A DNA stretch of 64,000 nucleotides from Turnera subulata (GCA_028386065.3 JAKUCV010001067.1:96282-160281); one strand, 5' to 3'. Positions 49,007-63,405 are shown, counted from the first letter of the stretch. Numbers and translations: made by a program. Notes: generated by a model from the letters alone, not told the origin.

Positions 49007-52000
49007 CTAATAGCCATTCTTCCCCTTTGATGATGAAAAGAACCGGGTGAGTCCTCGTGAATGTTTCTCCGGTGTTGCGTTAGAGGAGGGATATGAGGAA
49101 GTTGACTTGGTAGGCCTGTGTTTTGGAGGTTTTGAACTGACTGGTGACCTTAAGAGGCCTCCTTCCGCCTCAGATGGACTAGGTGGGTGATTGTGCGAAC
49201 CCACAGGGGACTCCGCACCTGACTTCTGCAAATTTGCAGAAGCATCAATGTCCATCTCCGTTTGATCAAAATCTTGTGAGTTCTTGCTACTAGTAGGAGG
49301 CTCATCTTCACCAATTCCTTCACCCCTTTGGCTCCTCTCACTGTATGGATATCCCATCATGACCTCTGCTTGAGGTCGCAAGGACTTCAACTGCTTGCCA
49401 AGAAGAAATATGGTCTCCTGGCACTCTGCTAGTTTTTCTGCTGCAGCTGCCAAGTCTTTCTCCTGCAAACAACACTTCTAAGTTAAGTTCTCGATGTAGA
49501 TCATGTTCAAATCATCACAAGCAACTTGAGTCTAGCATATTTTCATAATCCTAAGTACATAGAGAAATCATAAAATAACCAAACTATCCTATAGTACACG
49601 CTTGAAGTGTTATTATTATTAGGTCTCCACCTTCCGGACCCTAGAGGAGGCAATAAAAGTAAGGTAAAGAGAGGCTTAAATGATAGTTTGGGAAGATAAA
49701 GGTAAAAAAAGACTAACCTGTTTGGCATTGGTGTCGACCTCCTCCGAAGCAGCACAAACTGAACACTGCTCATTCCTAAAAATTGCACAAGATACACACA
49801 TCAGAAATATACATAAACCTAGACAGAGAATTGGCAAATCTACAAAAATAGAGAAAAGAGATAGAAAGCATGTCAGCAAAAAGGCTTAGGTTGATCAAAT
49901 ATGAATATCTTCAGTGCAGTATAATGAGATGATGAAGCCAAATATTTGTGTTCAGCACAAAAAGAGACAAAATCAACTTCCGGGTAGTCTGATACTTTGA
50001 TTGAATCATCAGATGTGTCACGCTTGTGCATATGTGTCAAGTAATATCTGGACCTACAAGCAATGGCAGCACCACCAACAAACTACGGCAATCAGCAAAA
50101 CAGCTCAATCTGCTATTAGTATTTCGTAGAGTAGTTTGGAAAAAAAATGTTCTGTGAATTTTGTTGAAGACATGGCACTGATACATAATAATTATGTGTC
50201 ACTATTACTGAATTCTATAATATGTTGAATTTTCTTAAGATTACCAATGGCAGTTTAACTTAAGACTCAAACTTGACCTAGCCCCTCTTCTCCTCTAAGC
50301 TTTTTGCAAGTAGCAAATCCACTAAAAGCAAAAGATGGAGAATCATATAGCAGGCAAATGGTAAAGAGTGAGACTTCCAGGGGAACCATGTTTACCCTTC
50401 GCCATAAAACAGACACCTAAAGTTAACATAAAAAAGGAAAAAGCTTGAGACTTACAATTGCAGTTGCTCCTGTAATTCCTTGCATCTGGTCAAAGCATCC
50501 AAGTGATTGTTCTTTTCTTCTTGAAGCTCACTTTCTAATGTTTCTGTCTTCGCTCGCAGAAGATTCACTTCAGTCTCCAACTCCCCTGCACGTGCTTCAA
50601 GTGACCTATATGACTCAGCCATACACTTTAACTGTGTCTCAGCCAAGCTGTTGGACCTTTGAGCGGAAGCTAATTCTGATTTGACTTCAGCCAGTAGTTG
50701 TTCAGTTTCATGTAATTGAGACTTGGTGGTTTCCAGACTTTCAGTCAATCTAGATAGGTCCTCGGCTATATTTTCCTTCTCAGATTTCAGTTCTTCAAAC
50801 TCTTCCAGAGAGACTTTGCGTGGTGTGATATTTGATCCATAGCTTGGTACCAAATTCCCATCATCAGGAACCTCCGGATTAGACGTAGGACTAGAAATAT
50901 GGCCACAACCGTTTTCATACGATTCTCCTGATGTATCATTTTGAACAGTCTTATTCTCGGGTAAAGCCACCTTGTCGATGCAATCTGGACTATTGATTTC
51001 AGCTTCGGAACATTTGTAGCCGAGGACATTGAATCTGAGCCCACTGGCTTTAGCTAACACATGAGAAAGGTCAAATAGAAAATCAACCAAACTTGTCTTG
51101 CCATAAATAAGTTTATTAAATGTGGCAGAAAATTCCTCAATTTTATGGCTCAGATCATTGCCATCAGAAGCCGAGTCATGAACAGCCATTGCTTCTTTTC
51201 CCAGGAACAACACAAAGTCATGAATCTGAGAAATGGCAGCTGCCAGGTCTTGGCTCAAGATGTCCGTACTTCCTGCAACTACCTTGCTATCTTGAGACAA
51301 ACTTATTTCCTTCCCTTCGATCAGGGCTGCATCTTGCGGAACTCCCGGCCCATTGCACACGGCATTGGAACTCTGTTCTTCCTCAGAAACACAAGTTAAT
51401 GAGCATTGACGCATGGCATCATTAGCGTCCTGCATCACAGATTTAATTTCCTCCAAAATTTTCCCCATATCTGCATCATCTGACACAGATTTGAATATCA
51501 TGGAAATTTTTGATTGGAGCTTCGTCAGTGGTGGCAGGTCAGCCTCAGATGCAGAATCCATAGTTGTCAAATCCATATCACGTTGCTTTTCTGACAGGGT
51601 CTCTTTGGCAGAAGAGACCTCTCCTCGAACATCAGCAGTCACAATTTCAGATGTCTTGCTTGGAGAGTCTGAAATGGTTATATCACCATTTGTATTCAAA
51701 CAAGCCAACTTCTCCATCTCCAGGAAGTCATCCATAAGCCCCAAATGCTTTGTGTTTTCAGCCTTGTTCAACTTCTCACCATTCTTTTCCTTCTTGAATT
51801 GGGAAAGCTCAGAGATCAATGCTGTTGCCCAAGAGTCAGCACAGCTTTGTGCGTCATCATTTCCATCTTCGGACACAGAGGTCAAGCTCGGAGGGTTGCT
51901 AGCATGCTGACTCGAGTAAACTTCAGCAGGAACTTGAACAATAGATTTAGGAGAATTTTTCTGTTGATTAGAGCTTTGAAGTTGTGCTTCTAGACTTTGA

Positions 52001-54048
52001 AGTCTGCTTGCTGTCTTGGCACAGAGATTCCTAGAAGCCTGCAGTTCGCTGTTACGTTTTGCCAAAGCCTCTTTTAGCATCTTGGTCTCTTCTTCCATTG
52101 CAAATAATCTTTCTGTGAGAAACTCATTCTCCTTTTGGAATTTTTGCGAATTGTCCATAGAAAATTCAGACACCGAGGATGAATGAGGACTAGGAGGCTT
52201 AACAGGAGACCTTCGAAGTCGTGAGTCTCCATAGTCTCTACCTAAACTCTCAACCTCTAGCTTCATTTGGGCAAGTGCCGCAGGACCTGGCAACTTCTTC
52301 CTCACAAGTCCACGTAACCTTTGGCACTCTGCCTCCAGCTTAGCTATCTTCTTGACACCTTCCATATGCTGCTTGTTAGCTACATCGGCAGATCTCATGC
52401 TCATATTCTTTTCCTCATTACGAATCTCCAGCTCTTTGGAAATTACATGAAGTTCATATTTAAGGGAATTTATTTCCCTTTCACAGGACTCAATATTGCC
52501 CTTCAGATGCTCAATTTCAGCCTCAGCTTGTGATTTTTCTTCACTGATCTTTATTACCATGTTAGAACGCTCTTGCAGTGACCTCGACAGTGCAGCATTT
52601 TCAGCTGCAGATCTAAGGAGTTCTTGATCGAAGTTAACAATCTTAGCTTCAAGCTCCATCTTGATTTTGTCCCATTGCTTGGTCTTGGTCACAATAACAT
52701 CTTGCAGTTTTTGTTCATGTTCTTCCTTTAGATTCCGAATCTGCCGCATGCACTCTTTAAGAGCACCATCCAAATGTGATGCACGATCTTCGGCAGTGAG
52801 CTTCGAAAGGGTGACTGATTCAAGATGATTTTTCAATGCCAAAGCCTCGGCCTCGGCCTTTTCCCAGCCTGCAGCAAAAAAGAGTTTTACTTTCAAATGT
52901 TCATTCCCACCTAGATTGGTGAATATAAACTCATTATTATAATTTATAAGGGTAAGATCAGTATCATACCAGTGACAGCTTCTTCAGCAACTTTAGCATG
53001 CTGTTTGACCAGGTTGTCCTTTGTAGTCATTTCTTCATGTGCTGCGGACAGCTTTTCATTTAGCTCCTTAATCTGTTCCTCCAGTGTTTCAAATTGTCCC
53101 TCGTATGTTTTGACCTGATCTTCATACGTCTTCACTTGATCCTCCAAGCCAGTCAGATGTTTGTATGACTCCACAGAAATTTGGACAATGTTCGGCTTCT
53201 TGTAGCTATCCTGCTTGCATTACAGAAAAGCACAAAATTAAGTAATCAAACCTACGAATTCCCAGAGAAAAAATGAGATGCAGTAATTCAGTCTTTGCAC
53301 TGCGCATTACAGAAAAGCACAAAAAAGCAAGCAATCAAGAATTAAGAACTCCCGGAGAAAATAAAATGTACTAATTCAGTCCCTCAGGTGTATAAGCACA
53401 AAAAAGACAGATTTCAACAGAATAACTCTGGGTTACCAGTGACAATGTAATTAGATATAGTGGATCACAGGTAAAAAGCTAAGTGGACGCCAGTATTCTT
53501 AGCAAATTAGCAGCAAGCAAGTGCAATGTCTTTTATTACAACATTTGACTAGATGAATTGAGCCAATGATCAATAACAATAACAATAAAATCCTTAGCGA
53601 TAAGCATCAGAAGACAGAAAGATTAAAACAAATTATGAGCATACACCCCCCCCCCCCAACAAAAAATTTATCACATATCACAATCGTGTTCCTCAGTTTC
53701 CTGTATTTGTGACAGAGATGTTCCAACTCGATTAGGTACAAAACCAATCAGAACCCATCTCAACGAATGCATATACAATTACTGTAGCATGACACCAGCA
53801 GTGATGAAAGGCACCAAAAGAAAAGGCAATCAACAAATGCAAAGCAAGGAGAACAGACCTGTTAGTAAAAACACTACAAATAACTGGTAAAACAACAGCA
53901 GTATCAATTCTACAACGTCTACCTGTGATGATCCACCCGAGGCCGCATTGGCACTACCGGAGTCTGCAGCGGTAATAGTAGTCGTTGCCTTTTCGGCCTT
54001 ATCCTTATCGGATGATTTTTTCTTCCACGGCCAACTCCGGCGGTCCAT
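49007..54048 (-). CDS. FPP: Filament-like plant protein (long coiled-coil protein)
   Basis: FPPs are plant-specific long coiled-coil proteins. Some family members are reported to tether vesicle or exocyst components to cortical microtubules, and a tomato FPP binds the WPP protein MAF1. The role of this member is not known. Five exons join in frame: 54048-53923, 53210-52970, 52868-50456, 49775-49718 and 49462-49007, giving 1097 residues. The N-terminus MDRRSWPWKKKSSDK is typical of the family. Coiled coil starts at about residue 60 and covers about 60-400. It includes KNHLESVTLSKLTAEDRASH and KLEAECQRLRGLVRKKLPGP. A Ser-rich, less ordered middle follows, then a second coiled coil from about 760. 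The C-terminus SRGLTRFFSSSKGKNGY also matches FPPs. Nothing is truncated. An exact seven-residue repeat, DQVKTYE, occurs in exon 2. Confidence 0.95.
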
Positions 54049-54061
54049 CTTGGATTATGAA

Positions 54062-54754
54062 CTGCAAATACAGAAAACCAGTTGATATAAGATAATGCAA
54101 TTCGAATTAATACACTAAAAAAGGCAAAAAAAAAAAGAGGAAGAAGATTATTGTCAGTTACTGTTCTGTTTTATAAATCGAACAGAATTTAGTGGAGAAG
54201 AAAATACAATGCAGATGGCATTTCCCGTTTTAGGACATTAAATGCCAAGACAGGAGACAACAAAAGTACTAATCCAGGGATTTTATAAGATCAAAAGCAA
54301 AATGAGATAGTTTTGACCAACTGTTGAAGATCTTAACAATAAATTTGACAACAGTGACGGAAACCAGAAAAGGAAGATAAAAGAGGAAGAAATGTGGAGT
54401 ATGTTATACTACTAGTCACATCTTCTTCTTCTTTTTTTTTGTTTTTTAATTTCTGGGTAAGAAAAATAAAGGTGAGGTTTTAGTAAGAGGGAGAAAAAAA
54501 AAATGTACTACTGCTACTACTACTACTACTACTGACTTAACACGAAAACAAAATCAACCGAAAAAGGTACCATACGATACCGCTTTAAGAAGCAAAACTG
54601 ACAAACTGATACTGAAAGCCCAGAGACGGTTTTCCATGAAATTCCGATACAAAAAGGAAAAAAGAACCACAAAACCAAAACCGGAAAAACTAGCGAAAAT
54701 CAGTGAACCGGAAAACCAACACACAAAAAAAAAAAAAAAAAACTCCCTGCTCAC
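54062..54754 (-). other. Probable 5'UTR intron of the FPP gene
   Basis: On the gene strand, TTTGCAG is followed by TTCATAATCCAAG and the start codon, a clear acceptor 13 bp before the ATG. A matching donor, TCG-gtgagc, lies at 54754. A leader intron of about 690 bp would therefore sit between the transcription start and the coding exon. Leader introns are common in plant cytoskeletal genes and can enhance expression. No transcript evidence is available here. Confidence 0.5.
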
Positions 54755-55084
54755 CGACACAAGTAAAACGAAGGGAGCGAAATAGAGAAACCACGCACAG
54801 GTACAATCTCTGTGCAGTGAGTGAGCTTGTTAAGAGCAGAGCCAAGTAGCCAATGCTTCTTCCTCTTATAACACGAAAGCTTTCTTTTCAAGAAACGAAA
54901 AAAGAAGGGAAGCTAACGTTTTCGAATCGAGAACGAAGAATCAGCCAACCGATAGGGGAGAAGGAAATGAAATGTAGCTTGGAAATGAGATTAACTGAGC
55001 GAGGTGAAGAAGATAGTGGTGGCAGTGTAGGAGGAATGGGGAGATAGTGAAGGAAGAGAGATGGAATGAGATCTGAAATTGTGT

Positions 55085-55190
55085 TTGGCTGTGAATGGGA
55101 GGAGGAGGAGGAGGAATGGGGGGGGGGAGAGCGGGGTGCGGTGGTGGAGACGGTGGATGAGGAGGAGGTGGTGGTGGTGGGTGAGGAATG
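55085..55190. promoter_or_regulatory. Purine/pyrimidine tract upstream of FPP
   Basis: A long GGA/GGT-rich run on the plus strand, so CCT/CCA-rich on the FPP strand, about 300-400 bp upstream of the putative leader intron donor. It includes GGGGGGGGG at about 55120. Such pyrimidine tracts are frequent near plant transcription starts. Function is inferred from position. Confidence 0.35.
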
Positions 55191-58100
55191 GGAAAAATAT
55201 TCTGCTCTATTGTGTCGCTTAAAAGGCAAGACGCTGTGGCAAAAAGCTCCAAAACAATCACCCTTTGAAATTATTTTTATATTCGCTCAAATTTGAGTGA
55301 ACAGTGTTTGTGTGTACCATTTTCAAGATTTTTCTTCTTCTTTTTTTTTTTATTTGGCTAATTAATTAGTAAAATATTTGGAATCTTTTGAATTTCCTAT
55401 TTACGGTTTTGCCCTTGGGAAACCGAGTTATGGCCTGCGAATCCTAAAACGCTTATGCCAGAAGCAATAGCTGAGCTGTCTCCGATACAATTTGGAAAGT
55501 TCTGCCAATGCGTATGTTTTTTTTTTTTTTTTCTTCCTCAAAACAAATTAAGCGGAAAAAAATTATTTTCTTTTCTTTTTTTTTAACATCAAAATGTTAT
55601 TTTCTTTGTGTGTGTTTTTTACGACTCTGGCTGGACCACCGTCACAGCTCATAAGACCTTAAAAGTGCCTGTGGCCACACACACCATGTGCTCCTCTATG
55701 CGTTTTGTCATCGCAGCATCACAGCCGTTCATCACAAACACCACCACCATTGATATCTTATAGATTAAGTACAAATCACCCCTAAAAGATTATATTTTAT
55801 TTTCTGAGATGTAATTATCTGGCCCACTATAGAAAGAAAGCCTAGTTGTGCTTTTGATCTATGGAGATCTCACTTTTGTTGTTGGTTTATTATGGATGGA
55901 GGGTAATCTTATAGTATATATTAGCTGCCTAATATGTTGCATGGCCTGTGGATTAATTAGCAAATCTAGCTAATTTTTGACACACGAGAAACAACAGATT
56001 GCGTGTTTAAGTTTGTTCCAGATTTCTGTTTATGGCATTAAAAAGATTTATCATTTCGGTGTTGTTATTGCCTAAATCGTCTATGGTATTCGAATTAATG
56101 CCTGGTTATCGTGGATGTAGACTTAGACAACAGTGACGATGACAGATATTTGATGAGTTGATTTATTTTTCATTTTTATCATACGCAACCAAAATAAAAA
56201 ATCCATACCGACCGATATAGATTAGCAGAAATGGGTCATTTTTTAAATTTAGTTGATAAATTTATCTGGGAATCCCAACTGCATCAATTAAAACACAAGA
56301 AATAGCTAGGTTTTAATAGTTGGAGAGACAATGAAACATGCAAACTCAATAATACAACAATAAGAAAAAGTGAAAGTGAATACATGTTTGTGCATATTCT
56401 ACTAGTACTGATTGATTTAGACAACCAGAATGACTTTAAGTTCCAGCTGCATTTACTTCCATTCCTGCCTTCATTGATGACGCAATTTCAAGTCCATCGA
56501 AACAAAGCACTTGGCTCGTCGCTGTATATATCCTAAATTTTTGTTTAGGGTACATCTTTTTGGGAGCTGTTTTTCCCTTAATTAACCACACCATATTAAG
56601 TACTAGGAGAAAGGATGGTGGAGAAGGAAGGTATCATTATCATTCTATCTATTAGCCAATAGCCACCTTACAATCTATGTATAGTTGTACTGCACCACTG
56701 GGCTACTATATCATTATTGGAGGCCAAGAACAGATTGTTATTATTATTATTATTTTCCCATTTTTTCCTCCCACACTACTCGCAGAAGATGATGCGGTCC
56801 ATTGGGTGCCCACAAAGTTGTCGATTACTTTACTAGTGTTAGATGTTTAATCTATTCTCCCTTTCCATTTCATCCCTGTCAAACGTTACGGGTCTCCGCT
56901 GGAAAAAAAAAAAAAAGAAGAAGAAAAAAGAAGCAAAGGTGTAAGGTGGGATAATCATGCAAATAGATATATGTATTAAAGTACTTGCAATATGGAGTTT
57001 TCATCATTTTTTGGTATGGAAGTTGCCTGTTGGATTATGGGTATCTAATACCATGATACTATCCCGTCATTTTCTTCCAGTTCAAGGGTCTCTTTCCAAC
57101 AAGTGGAATGTTCAAGCGTTTGAGGAAAAAAAAATGTCCAAAATTGTTTTTTTCTTCAATAAATTGACAATTCCGATATTGGAAACTAGCAGGCAACAGC
57201 AAAGCACAGTCAAAATTGCTCCATTCCACACCCTGCAATTTTTTTAAGAGGGGAAAGGCTATTTGTCCTATGACAAATTAAATACCTGTTGGATAAGAGA
57301 CCAATTAACTATGCCCCCTAGTTGAATGTCACTATATACTTCCCAAAAATCGTTGGCTGCAGCTAAAAAAATCTACTCATCTGAATTTCCAAATTTCTCA
57401 GATGATAAAACTTAATGATGATTCTGGCACGCTATTCAATCCGCCACATGTAAACATTAATGAAAAACCCTTAGTGAAACATATACCTGCCTCTATGAAC
57501 TATGGCTAATCCCCAATGGCAGTGTCCTGTGTGGCTGAATAGAGTACTTTCAGTTCCTGCATTATTTATTTGTTACATTAATAATAATTAATGCAGTTGA
57601 GGCTGGTCCCCGGCCCAATCTCCACGGCCAAAATCAAACATAAATTGCCAATTAAATTGTCTATTATTTAAGTTATGGTTGGGGCGGTAATTAAAATCAA
57701 GTTTTATTTCCGTTCTCTAATCACAAATACTATTCGCTTTACAATCTAATCAGATACTGGTGTTTGATTGGGAACATATATTACACTGTTTGATGAGATA
57801 GCTTGGATTGTCCAAAAACTATTGAAACTCCTCCTAGGTTCTCAAAGTCAAAACTCTTTTCATGGGCTCTGTTCAAAAAAAATAATAATAAACAAGATAA
57901 AAACTCCGTATGGACAAAAATCTGACCATTGCTTCAGCCCTGCAGCAGCAGTATTTCTGTGCCATCACACCAGACAGGCAGACACCTCATTTCCGGTTTT
58001 GACACTTCCTGATGATTTTTATTTTAAAAAAAAGGCTTATTATATAGCTTTTCTTTCTCTCAATACCCCAACGGCTGTGACTCACCGTCACTTTTGATTC

Positions 58101-61100
58101 TTGGCTTGAATTGGTGGAAAGGTGTGACGTAGGATGACAAATTATTAATTTTAGGCAAAAAATTCTGGTGTATTATGAGTTGGATAATAAATTCTCCACG
58201 ACCAATCCGAAAGACACCAGGCTATTGCGATCAGACAAAACCAACCAGTTACAGCCAAGATTACTTGACTTTGCAATTCCCAGTCCGGTCCGGTTCAGAT
58301 TACATGGAATCCCAAAACCAGCTTTGGTAGTAAATCCAGCTAACACACAAGAAATGGTAGTAACCAAAGACAATTGAATCTTCGAGGAAAAGGAGGAGAA
58401 AGAAGAAAAAAAAAAGGAAGAAAAACACCAATGTAATTCGAGTTGGATACTGCCTTAAATCTCAAGTTTCCATCAATATGATACGCATAATTTGACTACG
58501 GGGCAATTTACTTTAATTGCCAACACAATGATAAAGAATCATTGTCGTGTAAAATGGGAAGAAGAAAGGTGAGAGTGACGCACTTTTCTTTTATTTGCTA
58601 ACAAACAAAATAGACTCTCCTATAGTGTTCTTTTTTTTAATAATTTATCCGGTGCATTATGATTATGTTTTGGCAATATTTTGGGCTTTTGCTCCGTAGA
58701 ACAACAGTTAAAGAAAAATAACGAGAGACCCACCTTGCAGGACATTACTTGTATCTGTTCTTTTTAATATCGGTCTCACAATTTTATGGAATTTATTATT
58801 ATGTGGCCATTGTAAATGAACAGTATAGACATGAGCGAGTAATAAGAGCCGGTGAGGAGTCAGGGACTCGGGCGTCATGAAAGAGGATCAGAATTAGAGT
58901 TGATAGGATCACTTATGAAGAAAGGATTATAAGGAAATACATAAATATGATGACAGGTCTTTTGTAATGAAGGTAGTAGGGGCTGATAAGTTATTTGACT
59001 TGATTGTGTTATGGTATTGGAACTAAGAATTATTTAGTTCTGTATTGAGATACTTTTCAAGCCAAAACTATATTTTATCTTATCCCAAATACCGAATCTC
59101 TTGATTAACGAGGTTCGAAGAGTATAATTTTATTGATAAAACATGAAGTATACCTCATCAGACTAACAGCTTACACTTTAAGTACTCTATTTAAAATAAA
59201 GGGATATATTTTTTATGCATAAATATCAAATTCCGTGACTAGTCCTTATCTAGCCCAAGAATGAAAGTGATTAAGCCCTGCCTAGAAGAATACACTTTGC
59301 CATCAAAACCTTAGCATTGTCGCAAATTAGATTAGATTATGCTTTCGATTCTCCACCGCCCATCTCTTTCTTTTTTTTTTTGTTTCCTATTTGATATTCC
59401 GAATCTTGCTGGGATTAATCCGTATTGGATTCAGGTCGTGCACCTAATTATGATTAATGAGAACTCGAAGCTGAGACCTTACTTGAGCGATTTAAATCGC
59501 TTACTACTTAGACGAACCCCAGATTAGTATCTTTGCGTTTTCTCAATGCTCATTTAACTCAAAGATTTCTTTACCCAAAAAAGTTCCTTTTTCTTTTATG
59601 ATTCCTTCTCTACTCATACGCTAGACTTTTTATTGAAGTTGAAAGAATAGAAATTAAATATCCACCCAAGAAAACTGAGGCAAATGTTTCTACAATAATC
59701 GAGACGAAAGAGGAGCCAAATGTTCGTTAATGTCTTCCACAAATACCTGAACCCGAAGAATGAATATCACGGGTTTGGATAACTTGACACACTATTTCAT
59801 TTTTTTTTATTTTATTTTCCCCTCCAACCAAACCGATCCAAATCCACCCCAAACCGAGACCCCTGACCCGGACCCTACACCCCGAGGCGCGCCTGCTGCG
59901 AACTATACAGAGCCGGTTAGCAACTATGCCCATGAAAAAGGGCAGAGCCAGAGGGTATCTGGGTAGGTGGTGGGAGGAAAGGAACAGAGGCGAGGAACCG
60001 AGCCAAAGGGAGGGAACAGAATCCAAGGGCAGTTAAAAAGACCACCCCCTACCCTACCCCCCCCCCCACCCCGCGCATGTGGTCCCCAAAAAATGCCACA
60101 CGTTTCCCTGAGCTGCTCTGTAGTTTAGCCTTTTCACCGAGTAGGGACCACCACTACCACCAGCAGCAAGAGGAAAAACAAAAAAAAAAAAAGAAGAAAA
60201 GAAGAAAGAGGAACAAATATTTGTCTAGAGAGAGCGACCACGTTTCACAAAAAACCCGGATGCTTTGCCCTTAATTACCGAAACCGACAGCGTCGGCAGA
60301 GAGAAGAAGCGAAGAAAAGCCTATGAATACCTGCCGATGTGGACAAACTATGCAATCAAGCGCACCCTATGTAGAAAGAAAACGCACACCCGAGTCTTTG
60401 TTCTGTTGTGTTTTAATTCTGCCTGATTTTCCATTTCCAGTATTTACCATTCTAGCCTCCTCAATTCCAATAACACCTCCTATATCCTCGCCAATTGATT
60501 TTAATTTTTTTTTCCTTCAACAATAATATCTTAAGCCCATGAAATTATTAATTACAATCTTTAGGTACATAAAATGTTTAGCCACTAGTAATTTAGTATT
60601 AACAATAACTCGGTCGAATTGACTGCTTAGTTTTTTTTTTGATATTATGGTGCCATGCTTGTTTTCTATATATCAACGACACGCCAAGAAATGCATCAAT
60701 CTAAATATAGGTTTATGGCCGGTAGTTGCATGATTACGCCTCTCCAAATCACTTTGGTTAAGCCATCGACGACACTACAATTGCAGAATGTATGAGTTTG
60801 CTCTGTTGGGTAATTTTCTCAAGGTGGAATATCAGTGTAACTCCAGCAAGTAATGGGGCAACCGTGCATTTTTGGAATTATATTACAACTGTGTGTGTGG
60901 AAACAATATGGGTCTACTGTCCTTAAATGCTACCTCCCCCCAACTGCCTTTATGAAATGGTTTCTTTCCCAACTTGAACTGTCACACGAGTGCTTAACTC
61001 CACATCTCATGTCATCATCTAATTGGTGGAAAGTTCTCAGGGCAAAATCACAGGCTCACCAAAGCTTAACACGTCAGGTTGTATCTACAAAAAGTGATAG

Positions 61101-62887
61101 CTAACGATAAGGAAAGACATCACATTCCACCCTATGGCATTGTTAAGTATTGGTTGATTGGTTTTAAGTATTGGTCCCCTTGAGTAAAGTTCCATTCTTA
61201 TATTCTGTAAATGAACAATGCTCTTGTTAACTGAAGCTGCTGTACAGTTTCTGCAAATAGAGAGCAAGCGAACAGAAGTAATTAGATGGATTAATTGTAG
61301 TATTTTACTATATCTGCTGTATATTTTAATCACAAGAGAGTCAAGCTCATCCTAGTATGGATCATGGGTAGTACGTACTGTGGACACACTGACATAACAA
61401 GCTAACAACTCGGTTTAAATATGCATCAACCCTCTAATCAATATCGTTATCTGATAGTTATAAATCCACTAAACCTTTCCTTGAGGGATGGACATATTTG
61501 GTTTTTCCAATTCCAAATCATGAACCAGAATTTTGCGTACATATGAACAAGCCAAATCTCATCATGCCCCCTATGGTTGTCTCCACCCTGACCCACAAGT
61601 GCCGCACTCTATTTGGCACCAAGTCATTTTCTAGCAACAATAAACGTTTTTTTGGATGCTTAATTATGTTTTCTAAATTACGTCATTAACTTCTGTGCAG
61701 CCGATCAAGAAAAACTCCATTTCTTTTACTTACTTATTCCTCCCCTTCCTCCCATTGCTTTCGTAGCTTTAACTGATGCGGATTTGGCTTAACTTTTTGC
61801 CCTGATTATCTTTTTCATGTAGTAATTTTCAAAGATTAGGTTAAAGGGAACTGTCATTAGGGTTTGACCGTTTAGAGCGTTCTCGTCAGATGATCATTAT
61901 TATTGACAATAATCAAAGTCTACAAGGCAAAAAAGTATTAAATTACACTAACCTAAATTGTTGTTAGCGACAATATTCTAATAATTTCTAACGTTAGACT
62001 TTTTGGGTAAATACTTAAAAACTAATTAACGAGTTAGAATACAGGGATAACATTATCTTTTTTAAAGGAGGATTGAGTGATAATTTCTTTCATTGTATTT
62101 CTGGATAGGATTATTGTGTTTTGCGTTTTTTTTTGTTTGGTCTAAAAGATATCAGGATTCTATTTTGAAATCTACAGTATCGTGGGTGATATTAACAGAC
62201 ACCATTTTACCCACAACATTGTGGACATTACTTTCCCATATTGAAAATTGAAATTAAGGAATAACACCGTATCTTCAAATGCATGTATGAAAGCAAATAA
62301 TGCTGATTCTCCTCTATCCGCAATCCTCATTCAGTAATAGTTTAGTGAGGACGGCGAGATCAATATCTCCTAGCTGTCAATCAAATTTTTTGTTTTTATC
62401 CCAATAATTGAAGAACAAAATAAATAAGTATGGAGGTTTAAAATTAATGACTCTTCAATCCTTCCTTCTATCAAGAGAAAGAAATAAAAATGGTTATTCA
62501 ATCCTCGATGATACCTTGTTGAAAGAAAAAAAATGCCATTGCCAGCTACACTGATAGCCTCCCCCAAATTAACAAAATACGGTAGAGAGGTTAGCAGTTA
62601 ACAAGTAGGAGTTTATTTACCAACAAAAATAAACAACTAGGAGAGTTTGTCTAATTGTAGTTAGTTCTTTAAACAGATTCATGCAAACTCTTGGCGGTTT
62701 CCTGTGCTTGGGCTTGTGACAAAGCGTGCAAAAAATTGTTTCTTGCTTGTTTATTTCATTTTAAAGTGGGTCAAACAATTTCTCACCGTATTCTAAGAAC
62801 GTATACAAAACGACAGAAATTGATTCGATGCAGCCATAAATATAATTATATCCATGTCCGTTGATCAGAAACTAAATTGTTGTCTTC
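55191..62887. other. Long intergenic region, no gene seen
   Basis: About 7.7 kb. All open frames are short, mostly antisense pairs, without recognised domains. Features seen are a (TTA)n microsatellite near 56738, a poly-C run near 60058-60068 beside a GC-rich patch (59820-60090), and several poly-A/T runs. The GC-rich patch could be a promoter, but no frame downstream supports a gene. Confidence 0.5.
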
Positions 62888-63405
62888 TTTTTTTTTTGGT
62901 AAAAGAGGTTGTATTAAACTACGATTACATTGTAAAATCTCTTAGCACCCTTGCACCCGATGCATCAGCAATGAGCAAAGGAATGCAGGCGTCAGTTGGG
63001 GCATCTAAAGAAATTAAAACGTCCTCAACAGCGAGGCTAGTTTTGGCTAAACAATCTGCCACAAAATTGCACTCACGGTAACAATGTTGAAATGAAACGT
63101 TCCAGCTTCGTCCCAGAAGATCATGGATGCAATCCGATAGTGGGTGCCTGGCTCGTTGCGAGTTGTTGTTGAGATGGTTCACAACTTCCAGGCTATCCAC
63201 TTCGATGATGATGTTTGTCCTACCCGAGCTCCATGCATAGCAAAGTGCGTCGTAGATGGCCGATAGTGGGTGTTGTCTTTGATTGCAGACATAAACGACG
63301 CCACACATGAACTGATGCATATATGTTATGACGATGGGCAACAATAAGAGAGTTCCATTTGATATTTAAGCATCCATTATATCTAGCCAAGTCGATTGGA
63401 GGCAT
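62888..63405 (-). mobile_element. 5'-truncated LINE tail with RNase H domain
   Basis: Read on the minus strand, it begins with a piece of RNase H (RVT_3) domain in one frame (PPIDLARYNGCLNIKWN, 63405-63220). It continues in another frame (63344-62925) with NIIIEVDSLEVVNHLN, CIHDLLGRSWNVSFQHCYRE and CNFVADCLAKTS, then a stop, a short 3' tail and an A10 run at 62897-62888. The poly-A end and 5' truncation are typical of plant L1-type LINE insertions. The frame change near 63300 and the missing reverse transcriptase show that it is dead. EVDS retains one acidic catalytic position. Confidence 0.75.

Noticed and set aside
50452..52896. Single long frame as a complete FPP protein
   Set aside because: It is only exon 3. 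Splice sites at both ends join it in frame to four other exons with typical FPP termini.
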